Part shown: positions 17,835-25,857 of the stretch, piece by piece
Layout of the letters: the number at the start of each line of letters is the position of its first letter
Position numbering within the stretch: the stretch's first letter is position 1
Assembly (NCBI RefSeq): GCF_000166395.1
Contig: NC_014655.1
Span: 3,906,001-3,970,000, forward strand
DNA length: 64,000 nt
Direction of reading: 5' to 3'
DNA from: Leadbetterella byssophila DSM 17132
Lineage (GTDB): Bacteria; Bacteroidota; Bacteroidia; Cytophagales; Spirosomataceae
Notes under the pieces: model-generated
Databases searched by the model: none
Told to the model about the DNA's origin: nothing
The model's input: the letters and a program-made list of their open reading frames with translations, nothing else
Translations under genes and position numbers: made by a program

Positions 17835-18870
17835 TGTAATCATTGTAGGTGGAGGCTTGGCAGGTACAGTTTTGGCTTGGCATTTAAGAGAACTTGATCA
17901 GTCCTTCCTTATTTTTGATAATCCCGAAAGGCCAAGTTCCAGTAGAGTAGCCGGCGGTTTATTCAATCCCGTTACAGGGAAATATTTGGCAAAAACCTGG
18001 TTAGTGGAGGAGCTATTTGAATACTTAACCCCCTTCTATAATAACATTGAAAATCAGACAGGAAGTTCCTTTTTTCACAAGATTGGACTGCATAGACCTT
18101 TTTCAGGTCAAGCACATAAGGAGAGTGCACTAGCTCAATTGGATAAGCATGATTTAAAAGACTGGGTTTCTGTAGAGAATAAAGACCTAGGAAAAGCTTT
18201 TGCATCAGAAGGGGAAGGTCTGTTTTCTGAAAATGCTGGTTATCTAGACTTACCCGTATTTCTTGATGCAAGTAAAGCTTTCTTCATGAATCAAATCAGG
18301 GAAGAAGAATTTCAAATTAAGGAATTATTATGGGACGAAGCCGGGGTGCAATACAAGGATGTTAGCGCTTCTAAAATCATCTTTTGTGACGGTTGGGCGG
18401 GTACCGGGAATGCATATTTTTCCTGGTTGCCATTCAATCCCGTAAAGGGAGAAACCTTGGTAGGAAAGGTGCAGGATTATGAGGCAAACTTTATAGTAAA
18501 TCAGGGCAAATGGATCATTCCTTTGGGAGAAGGGAGAGCCAGGTTAGGGGCAACGTATAGTTGGCACGAGTTAGATTTCCTTCCTAGTGAAAAGGCCCGA
18601 TTAGATCTTTTAGAGGCCGGATCAAAGATATTACAAGTTCCCTTCCAAGTGGAAGAGCAGCATGCCGGAGTACGACCTGCTACTAAAGACAGAAGACCAT
18701 TTGTGGGCTTTCACCCGGTGCATAAAAACCTAGGGATTTTTAATGGTTTAGGGGCTAAGGGAGTGTCTTTGGCGCCTTATTTTGGCCGACAATTAGCAAG
18801 AAAAATAGTGTACGGTGAAGTAATTCAACCCGAAGCAAACATCGAAAGATTTTATACGTTATATTCGTAA
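17821..18870 (+). CDS. FAD-dependent oxidoreductase (DAO family)
   Basis: A 349-residue flavoprotein of the D-amino-acid oxidase fold. The dinucleotide-binding motif VGGGLAGTVLAWHL is at the N-terminus, with FDNPERPSSSRVAGGLFNPVTGK downstream as the family's ribose/substrate segment, and a C-terminal GxGxKG-like stretch (FNGLGAKGVSLAPY) closing the FAD site. Such single-domain members oxidise amines or amino acids; the substrate here cannot be read from sequence. The gene starts within cmk (14-base overlap) and is followed after 15 bases by the barrel-protein gene. Confidence 0.85.
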   Translation: MKKLDVIIVGGGLAGTVLAWHLRELDQSFLIFDNPERPSSSRVAGGLFNPVTGKYLAKTWLVEELFEYLTPFYNNIENQTGSSFFHKIGLHRPFSGQAHKESALAQLDKHDLKDWVSVENKDLGKAFASEGEGLFSENAGYLDLPVFLDASKAFFMNQIREEEFQIKELLWDEAGVQYKDVSASKIIFCDGWAGTGNAYFSWLPFNPVKGETLVGKVQDYEANFIVNQGKWIIPLGEGRARLGATYSWHELDFLPSEKARLDLLEAGSKILQVPFQVEEQHAGVRPATKDRRPFVGFHPVHKNLGIFNGLGAKGVSLAPYFGRQLARKIVYGEVIQPEANIERFYTLYS

Positions 18871-18885
18871 GTTGATAAATACGGG

Positions 18886-21141
18886 ATGATTAGACTGCTA
18901 TTTCTTTGTATTCTATGGCTAGGGTTTAGCGTTTCGGCAAGTGCCCAACGCTACTACGGTGTTTCCAAAGAAAGATTTGGAAAGAGTAAGTTACAGACCA
19001 AAGAATTTCAATGGAAGACCTTTAGTTCTGCGAATTTTGAATTCAACTTCTATAAGGGAGGAGAGAGTTTAGCGCGGAATGCAGCTACACATTTAGAAAA
19101 TTCGTATTCAAGAATCACTAATATCTTAGGCTATATTCCCTATGAGCCTGTGAAGGTTTTTGTATTCAATCATCCGCAGGATTTGCAATCCTCCAATCTA
19201 ATCAGTAACCAAAAAGAAGAGAAGTACGTAGTTGATGCTAAGCACGGTAGAATCTTAGCTGCCTTTGACAAAAACGATTCCCTTTTCAATAGGAACTTAG
19301 TTGAAAGTATAGCTAGCATTTACGTCTACGAGATGCTGTATGGAGGGAGTATTCGGGAGTCTTTGGAGAGTCAGATCCTATTAAACCTTCCTGAATGGTA
19401 TTCTCAAGGGATTTGTGCCTATGTGGCGGAGGTAGATAACACTGCTCAGTTTGAGAAATTCAAAATGTACATTTCTGCAGCTCAAAGTAAGCGACTAAAA
19501 TCGCTCAAAGGTGAAGAGGCAGAAGTAGTAGGTCAATCCATTTGGCACTTTATAGCATTGAAATATGGAAAAGATAATATTTCCAATATCCTTAATCTGA
19601 CACGCATTATTCATGATGAGCAGTCCAGTATCACCAGTACTTTAGGTGTTTCTTTTAGTAAGTTTATGCAGGAATGGACTGATTTTTATCTAAAAGGAGT
19701 TCCGCTCCATGCGCCTGAAGCCCAGGAAAAGCCTGTAGAAGTTGTAAAGCCGGTTAAAAGATTCTTAGACCTGAAACCGGGTGAGGTGGATACGGATGAT
19801 TATATCTTCAATGAAGAGAATGTTTTGAAGTATAAAGAGGCTATAGTGGCACCTACCACCGCAGCGACCAGAGCTTCGCGTACAGAAACTCCCGGTGTGG
19901 CTAAGTTAAGTGCTGTAAAGTCATTCAAGAACTTCTTAGTGAGTAATGAAAGGAAGATAGATGTACTTGTAGATCCGGTAAGGCAGTTTGGAATAGGGTA
20001 TGGCTTATCTTTTAATGATGTGTTACAAAACCATATCTTCTCCTTCAATTCCTATTTGAGACCTTCTACTCCTTTGTTTAAGAACTTTGATTTTGATCTT
20101 TCTTATGGAAATTATTCCGGGAAGGTAGATTGGTTATTCAAATATGAGAAGAGATCTATAAACTTTGAGACGGTTGATGATAGAGATGCTTTTCTGTTCC
20201 GTCCTTTGAATAGGATCATTTATGAGGATACTCCGGAGTATTTGCAAAGGAGATTGGTGCAGCAGAGGATTTCCGTGTCCATGCTTTATCCATTCTCTGA
20301 AAAATGGAGATTAGAAGTGACACCGGCAGTAGTGAAGAATGATGATATTGACTATGGATTAACCACTAAAGATGGAGTTCCTTCTGATTATTATATTGCT
20401 CCCCAAGTCAGTTTAGTATATGATAACACGAAATTGAGTCATTTGGGAGTAGAGACAGGAACGAAAGCTAAAGTGGTTTATGATCAGTATTTCCATACTT
20501 CTAATACGCTGAGAAGCTTTAAGAATGCCTATATAGATGTAAGGCATTATCAAAGAATACTACCCGGTTTGCAGATTGCAGGTCGTTTGAGTTATGGAAC
20601 CTCAAGAGGTAATGCCCCTAAATTTACTTTCTTAGGGGGAGCAGAGAACGGTTTGAATCGTAGTACTTACAAGTCAGATGAGATGGCTAGCGGAGGGGAT
20701 CCTGATTTGAAAAATATTCTTCTGTACCAGTTTCCGGGGAATCTTAGAGGTTTTGATTTCGGAAGATTGTATGGGAATAATCATTTGTTAGGAAATGTAG
20801 AACTGCGTTCTCATTTGATAGAGATCCTCCCACAGATGGCCTTGTCTTCAAACTTGCTTAGAAACTTACAGATCGTAGGATTTTATGATATAGGTACGGC
20901 ATGGATGGGATCCAAAGGCCCATTCTCAAGGCAAAATAGTTTGAATACTACGGTTATTGGTCAAGGACAATCCTTTGTTATTGAAGTTACTAATTTTAAA
21001 AATCCCTTTCTCTCTGGCTTCGGCGGAGGCTTGAGAACCACTGTGTTAGGTGTGTTTCTTAGGGCTGATTACGCCTGGGGTTGGGAGGACAGAGAGACTC
21101 ATTCTCCAAAATTCCACCTATCTGTAGGTAAGGACTTCTAA
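18886..21141 (+). CDS. Outer membrane beta-barrel protein with degenerate peptidase-MA-like domain
   Basis: A 751-residue secreted protein with a signal peptide ending SASAQ (about residue 20). Residues 40-285 resemble the gluzincin/peptidase MA-like domain found in Bacteroidota surface proteins, including the family's LPEWYSQGICAYV segment, but where HExxH is expected the sequence reads SIASIYVYEML, so zinc binding is lost. After a low-complexity linker (about 285-345) comes a C-terminal region (about 365-751) with alternating beta-strand pattern, a GGxxNLRGFDFGRLYGNN-like turn and a final aromatic residue (KDF), as in Omp85/BamA-like barrels. Probably an outer membrane assembly or surface protein. 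No close named homologue recognised. Confidence 0.7.
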   Translation: MIRLLFLCILWLGFSVSASAQRYYGVSKERFGKSKLQTKEFQWKTFSSANFEFNFYKGGESLARNAATHLENSYSRITNILGYIPYEPVKVFVFNHPQDLQSSNLISNQKEEKYVVDAKHGRILAAFDKNDSLFNRNLVESIASIYVYEMLYGGSIRESLESQILLNLPEWYSQGICAYVAEVDNTAQFEKFKMYISAAQSKRLKSLKGEEAEVVGQSIWHFIALKYGKDNISNILNLTRIIHDEQSSITSTLGVSFSKFMQEWTDFYLKGVPLHAPEAQEKPVEVVKPVKRFLDLKPGEVDTDDYIFNEENVLKYKEAIVAPTTAATRASRTETPGVAKLSAVKSFKNFLVSNERKIDVLVDPVRQFGIGYGLSFNDVLQNHIFSFNSYLRPSTPLFKNFDFDLSYGNYSGKVDWLFKYEKRSINFETVDDRDAFLFRPLNRIIYEDTPEYLQRRLVQQRISVSMLYPFSEKWRLEVTPAVVKNDDIDYGLTTKDGVPSDYYIAPQVSLVYDNTKLSHLGVETGTKAKVVYDQYFHTSNTLRSFKNAYIDVRHYQRILPGLQIAGRLSYGTSRGNAPKFTFLGGAENGLNRSTYKSDEMASGGDPDLKNILLYQFPGNLRGFDFGRLYGNNHLLGNVELRSHLIEILPQMALSSNLLRNLQIVGFYDIGTAWMGSKGPFSRQNSLNTTVIGQGQSFVIEVTNFKNPFLSGFGGGLRTTVLGVFLRADYAWGWEDRETHSPKFHLSVGKDF

Positions 21142-21167
21142 TTTTTGGCATAGTTTTAGCTATAAGT

Positions 21168-21199
21168 AATGCAACGGGACTCCGACCTGTTGCATTTTT
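21168..21199 (+). terminator. Intrinsic terminator after the TonB-receptor/cmk operon
   Basis: An 11-bp stem (21168-21178 with 21186-21196, one G-T pair) around a 7-base loop is followed by a run of T. It begins 26 bases after the stop of the barrel-protein gene and ends 45 bases before the first porP gene. Confidence 0.75.
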
Positions 21200-21244
21200 G
21201 CTTGTCGGTTTTCTCGTCAATGAACTTGATAAAAAATCGACAGT

Positions 21245-22222
21245 ATGAAATTTTTTACTCGAATCTGCTTGGTGATAGGGGGGCTATGTATGGCTTTGAC
21301 TTCACAGGCACAGCAAGAAGTTCTGTATTCCCAATACATGTTTAATATGTTGGCCTTAAATCCTGCGTACGCGGGAAGCAGGGATGTATTAAGCATTACT
21401 GCACTGGGCAGATACCAGTGGATTGGGGTAAATGGGGCTCCAAACACGCATTCTTTAACCTTAGATATGCCTTTTCAAAACGAAAAGATGGGGGTGGGGA
21501 TAACCGCCTACAATGATAATATCGGGAAATGGAATACTACCGGGCTAAACCTAGCTTATGCCTATAAATTTAAATTAACAGAGAGGACTACCATGTCCTT
21601 GGGATTACAGCCTACCGTGATGAACGTAAGTGCAAATCTGGCCGGTGTCAAAACCTTTGAAGGAGGAGATCCTTCTTTTGTGGATGATATTTCCAGATTC
21701 TTGGTGAATGCCGGGTTAGGTACTTTTATCAGTAATGACAAGGCGTATTTTGGTATTTCTGTACCTCAGTTAATTGAGCAAAGGATATCACCTAATCCGG
21801 ACGGTAAAGGTAAAACTCAGAGGCATTATTTCGCCATGATGGGTTTGGTGTTAGGAAAGGGGCATTTTAAAGTTAAGCCCTCAACCGTTATTCGTGTAAC
21901 TAAAGGTGCTCCGGTAGGTTTAGATGGGAACTTAAATGTTTGGTATAGAGATAAGATTTCTTTGGGTGTTTCTGCTCGTAAGTCGCAAATGGTATTCTCA
22001 GGAACTGATCAGATGGATGCCTTTGTGGGAATGGTAGAATTACAATTGACTCCTCAGTTGCGTTTAGGATTTGCTTATGATACAGCCCTAGGTAGATTGA
22101 ATGAGGAGATTGACGGACAAACATTTTATAAGAAGATCGCAGGTACGCCTACTTATGAGGGATATCTACGTTTCGAATTTGGATTCAGCAAGGATAAAAT
22201 CATTACGCCTCGCTACTTCTGA
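21245..22222 (+). CDS. PorP/SprF family type IX secretion membrane protein
   Basis: A 325-residue outer membrane protein of the PorP/SprF family, with a signal peptide ending SQAQ (residue 24) and the hallmark SQYMFNMLALNPAYAGSRD just after it. The rest is a 14-stranded-type barrel ending in RYF. PorP/SprF proteins serve in type IX secretion; SprF-like copies are dedicated to export and anchoring of particular adhesins in gliding bacteria. The stop shares one base with the start of the PD40-OmpA gene, the classic pairing (compare sprF and porP/porE loci), so these two probably form one envelope-anchored complex. Confidence 0.9.
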   Translation: MKFFTRICLVIGGLCMALTSQAQQEVLYSQYMFNMLALNPAYAGSRDVLSITALGRYQWIGVNGAPNTHSLTLDMPFQNEKMGVGITAYNDNIGKWNTTGLNLAYAYKFKLTERTTMSLGLQPTVMNVSANLAGVKTFEGGDPSFVDDISRFLVNAGLGTFISNDKAYFGISVPQLIEQRISPNPDGKGKTQRHYFAMMGLVLGKGHFKVKPSTVIRVTKGAPVGLDGNLNVWYRDKISLGVSARKSQMVFSGTDQMDAFVGMVELQLTPQLRLGFAYDTALGRLNEEIDGQTFYKKIAGTPTYEGYLRFEFGFSKDKIITPRYF

Positions 22223-24657
22223 TGCTAAACCTAAATATGATGAAAAGAACTTTACTTATACTGCTATTTTCCGTTTGGAGCACAGTGGTATTTGGTCAAA
22301 ACGTGCTGATCAAGACTGCAAACCACTATTACGAAAGCATGAGTTACATCAAGGCTATCACCGCTTATGAAGAGGCTTTGAAGAAAAAGGGTCTGTCAGA
22401 AGTGGAGAAGGCTCTTGTGATGAAGAATTTGGCGGATAGTTATTTAAAGATTAAGGATGCCACAAATGGAGAGCGTGTTTTACAAACGCTGTTGAATTCT
22501 GGAATAGATCTGGGTTCAGATAAGCCTGCTCTTATTCTTTCTTACGCCAAAGCATTAGCGAGTAATGCGAAGTACACAGAATCCCAACAGCAATTTGAGA
22601 ATTATTTGCAGTTGGTTCAAAATGATTCCAGAGCCCAAGGTTTTGCCAAGTTATACAGTGATGTAAGTGTGCTGTCAAAGAATGCTCCATGTTATCAAGT
22701 GGATTATTTGCCTATCAATACCACTGCTGCTGATTTTTCACCGGTGAAATATCAGAATGGTTTAGTGTTTGTTTCGAATAGGCAGAATGCTGTGGGATTA
22801 AAAAGAGTATTTGAGTGGAATAATAGTCCCTTCTTGGATTTGTTTCATTTAGAGGAGATCGGGAAAGCAGAAGGGGGAGAAGCCGGTATGGGCGGTGCAG
22901 GTTCTAACAAGAATGTGAAGCTGAAAAAAATGCCTGAGGTTGGGAGAGATGAGTACACAGAACCTACGGCTAATGATTCACATACACTGGGTACCTTTGG
23001 TGGTGGAAATATTGGTAGAAAAGCTAATTATAGCAGCAAGGCTGCGGTGGAGAGTGATAGAATGAATAAAACCATCAATTCTAAATATCACGAAGGACCC
23101 ATAGCTTTTTATAAGGATGGTCAAAGGGCCATTTTTACCCGAAATAACATGAAAGGCAATACTCCTAAGAAGAGTGATGATGGTATCATTAAACTTAAGT
23201 TGTATTCGGCAGAAGCAAAAAGTAACGGTTGGACGAATATAAAGGAATTGCCTTTTAACTCGGATCAATTCTCTACCGGTCACCCTTCACTTTCAGCAGA
23301 TGAAAAACTTTTGTTCTTTGTTTCAGATATGCCCGGAGGTTATGGCGGTACAGATATCTATGTTTCCAAATGGGAGGGTAGTGACTGGGGTGCGCCTATA
23401 AATTTGGGAGATAAAGTAAACACACCAGGAAATGAGATGTTTCCATTCGTAGATGAGGCTGGAAACCTATATTTCTCTTCTGATGGCCATCCTGGTTTAG
23501 GAGACTTGGATATATTCTTTGTCAGATTAGATGGAACAAGTGCTAGCAGCAAGGCCGTAAACTTAGGTGTGCCGATTAATTCAAGTAAAGACGATTTTGG
23601 TATTATTACCGATAAAGATAGGAAAAGCGGATACTTCTCTTCTAACAGAAAAGAAGGCGGAGACGATGATGATATTTATAGATTTGAAAGATCCTGTGAA
23701 GTAACGGAAGGTTGTGAGCTCTTGATTGCCGTGTATGATGCGGATACTAAAATGCCATTAGCACATGCAAAAGTGGTGTACAAAGATGAAAATGGAGCAA
23801 GGCAAGTAGTGGAGACAGATGATGAAGGTATAGTAAAGCTAGGAAATATAGTGGAAGGTGTACAGTATCAGTTTGAAGCTTCCAGAGAAGGGTATGAAAC
23901 GAACATTGTGCCTTTCTTTATTGAAGAATGCGATAACGAGGCTTCAAGACTTGAGATTCCTTTGACAAGGCCAAATCGTGATACCACTGATCTAGTAAAT
24001 AGAAACGGTAATCCGAATGCAAAAACATGTGTAGTTAGAGGAAGAGTATTTGAACTAAGTAGCAAAGCTCCGATGGAAGGAGTGGAAGTACTAGTGAAGA
24101 ATGAATGTAACGGTTCTGTCATTACCGTATATTCAAACAAAGACGGATACTTCCAGTTTGATGCGGTGGAGGGATGTGATTACACCTTCCAAGGTAAAAA
24201 GCCGGGTTATGGTTCGAAAGAGGTTCAGCTTCCTAAGTTCCTTTGTGTAGATGCTGCCAAACAGCAACCTGTGATCTACATGTTCAAGGAGGGTGATGTA
24301 GTAGTGATAGAAAATATCTATTTCGACTATGGTAAATATTATATCAGAAGAGATGCTAGAGAAGGTTTGGATAAGTTGGTTAGTTTAATGAGAGAATATC
24401 CTAACATGAAAGTGGAACTTTATTCCCATACAGATAGTAGAAGTTCCAAGGAATTCAACCAAACCTTATCTGAGAATAGAGCGAAGAGTACGGCAGAATA
24501 TCTCTTCAAGAGAGGTATAAGTAGATCTCGTATAGTAGATTATAAAGGATTTGGAGAGAATCAGTTAGTGAACGGTTGTGCAGACGGAGTGAAATGTTCG
24601 GAAGCAGAACATCAGCTGAACCGGCGAACCGAGATCAAAGTGGTTCAACTTCACTGA
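22222..24657 (+). CDS. PD40/OmpA-family protein associated with type IX secretion
   Basis: An 811-residue secreted protein. After a signal peptide (cleavage near VVFGQ, residue about 26) come a TPR-like helical region (30-140), WD40-like PD40 beta-propeller repeats (about 165-490, e.g. GHPSLSADEKLLFFVSDMPGG), two carboxypeptidase-regulatory-like domains (about 500-670) and a C-terminal OmpA peptidoglycan-binding domain (about 690-811, with SHTDSRSSKEFNQTLSENRA). The plan is that of PorE-like proteins that tie the type IX apparatus to the cell wall. The start at 22222 overlaps porP by one base; ATGs at 22237 and 22240 are alternatives that give a cleaner signal peptide. Confidence 0.9.
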   Translation: MLNLNMMKRTLLILLFSVWSTVVFGQNVLIKTANHYYESMSYIKAITAYEEALKKKGLSEVEKALVMKNLADSYLKIKDATNGERVLQTLLNSGIDLGSDKPALILSYAKALASNAKYTESQQQFENYLQLVQNDSRAQGFAKLYSDVSVLSKNAPCYQVDYLPINTTAADFSPVKYQNGLVFVSNRQNAVGLKRVFEWNNSPFLDLFHLEEIGKAEGGEAGMGGAGSNKNVKLKKMPEVGRDEYTEPTANDSHTLGTFGGGNIGRKANYSSKAAVESDRMNKTINSKYHEGPIAFYKDGQRAIFTRNNMKGNTPKKSDDGIIKLKLYSAEAKSNGWTNIKELPFNSDQFSTGHPSLSADEKLLFFVSDMPGGYGGTDIYVSKWEGSDWGAPINLGDKVNTPGNEMFPFVDEAGNLYFSSDGHPGLGDLDIFFVRLDGTSASSKAVNLGVPINSSKDDFGIITDKDRKSGYFSSNRKEGGDDDDIYRFERSCEVTEGCELLIAVYDADTKMPLAHAKVVYKDENGARQVVETDDEGIVKLGNIVEGVQYQFEASREGYETNIVPFFIEECDNEASRLEIPLTRPNRDTTDLVNRNGNPNAKTCVVRGRVFELSSKAPMEGVEVLVKNECNGSVITVYSNKDGYFQFDAVEGCDYTFQGKKPGYGSKEVQLPKFLCVDAAKQQPVIYMFKEGDVVVIENIYFDYGKYYIRRDAREGLDKLVSLMREYPNMKVELYSHTDSRSSKEFNQTLSENRAKSTAEYLFKRGISRSRIVDYKGFGENQLVNGCADGVKCSEAEHQLNRRTEIKVVQLH

Positions 24658-24661
24658 TAAG

Positions 24662-24698
24662 AAAACGGTCGTTAATCCTTGTATTAGCGACCGTTTTT
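24662..24698 (+). terminator. Intrinsic terminator after the PD40-OmpA gene
   Basis: An 11-bp stem (24666-24676 with 24683-24693, one G-T pair) with a 6-base loop, flanked by AAAA on the left and five T on the right. It lies directly after the OmpA-protein stop and separates the porP-ompA pair from the second porP gene. The symmetric A/T flanks would let it work in both directions. Confidence 0.8.
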
Positions 24699-24726
24699 GT
24701 TTATTTTAGAGGTTAAATCTTCTGTG

Positions 24727-25623
24727 ATGAAAAAGTATTTTGCGGGCTTTCTCTTGCTATTATCTCTAAGTTCCAAAGGGCAAATAGGGGTAATGAATCA
24801 ATACCATTTTAATTATCTGTCCATTAACCCGGCTATGGCGGGGGAGAATGGTCCATTCTCTATCAAAGGGGTAGTGGGTAATCAATTTAACGGTAATCTG
24901 AAATTTGACCAGCTCTCCCATGTTCTGGTTTTGGATGGTCAATTCTATAATAAGACAGGTTTAGCATTTCAAAGCTCCAGCGATAATTATGGAGTAGTTA
25001 GTGGAAATAACTTTTCCTTAAGTTTGGCCAAAGGGGTTGAAGTAGGAGATTTGCAACTCAAAGCTGGGGTTAATGCAGGATTGGCTCTGGTTCCAACTTA
25101 CTCTTTGGTAGGTTCTAATAAGAAAGCCGCTTTTACAGCAGGAGCAGGGGTGATGGCGAATTACCTGGGATTATTCCTAGGCGTTTCAAAGCCATCTTTA
25201 TATATCTCTCAGAAAGACGATATACTTAGGCAGCCTCTGTTTGTGAACCTGGGTTACATCTCTGATACAGAAAATTTCGTTACTTATAATGTAAATGTTC
25301 TGTGGTCTACCTTGAATGATGCGAGCAACTGGGACTTTAATTTAAAATTATGGTTCGATAAAAGACTTGCACTTAGTGGGTCTTACAGAATCAATGATAT
25401 ATATCCGATCTACACGAAGAAAACTTCCTTTATTCCGGCGGCCGAATACAAGTTTTCTAATGACATGACTTTGGGCTTAGCGTATAATTCAAATACCCTT
25501 CGTTATTCTACCGCGCCTGTGCCGCATAATCCTAATTTTAATGTTACGGGGATCTTTCAATTTTACCTCCGTTATAACTTGAATGACAGGAAAGGAGACT
25601 CCTGGTATTACGATCAATTTTGA
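24727..25623 (+). CDS. Second PorP/SprF family membrane protein
   Basis: A 298-residue PorP/SprF protein: signal peptide ending SSKG, then NQYHFNYLSINPAMAGENG, the diverged form of the PAYAG hallmark, and a barrel ending in YDQF. The ATG at 24727 is chosen because an in-frame TTG at 24697 lies inside the upstream terminator. It is clearly different in sequence from the PorP at 21245, so it is not a recent duplicate. The terminator in front suggests its own promoter within about 30 bases or read-through. Role presumed to be export or surface anchoring of a specific type IX client. Confidence 0.82.
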   Translation: MKKYFAGFLLLLSLSSKGQIGVMNQYHFNYLSINPAMAGENGPFSIKGVVGNQFNGNLKFDQLSHVLVLDGQFYNKTGLAFQSSSDNYGVVSGNNFSLSLAKGVEVGDLQLKAGVNAGLALVPTYSLVGSNKKAAFTAGAGVMANYLGLFLGVSKPSLYISQKDDILRQPLFVNLGYISDTENFVTYNVNVLWSTLNDASNWDFNLKLWFDKRLALSGSYRINDIYPIYTKKTSFIPAAEYKFSNDMTLGLAYNSNTLRYSTAPVPHNPNFNVTGIFQFYLRYNLNDRKGDSWYYDQF

Positions 25624-25857
25624 GTTATTTAGATATTTAGATGAAGATCTAAATTATTTGAACACATTTTTGCTATCAAGCCATTAAATTTAGCTTAAAA
25701 TGTGAAAAAAATGACCGGATTTGCGGTAAAGACTTGGAAAAAATTGTGTTTTAAAAATAAAAGCGCGTAGTTCGCGAAGGATTCCAAAATTGGGAGTAAA
25801 GTCCTCGGAATAGAAGCAGTTTTGAAGTAAATAAGTGTAAAGAGAAGACCAAAAATA

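Noticed and set aside
25624-25857. Regulatory RNA or riboswitch upstream of sucA
   Set aside because: Only a short AT-rich hairpin (25635-25654) is visible; no known riboswitch core and no consensus promoter could be fixed.
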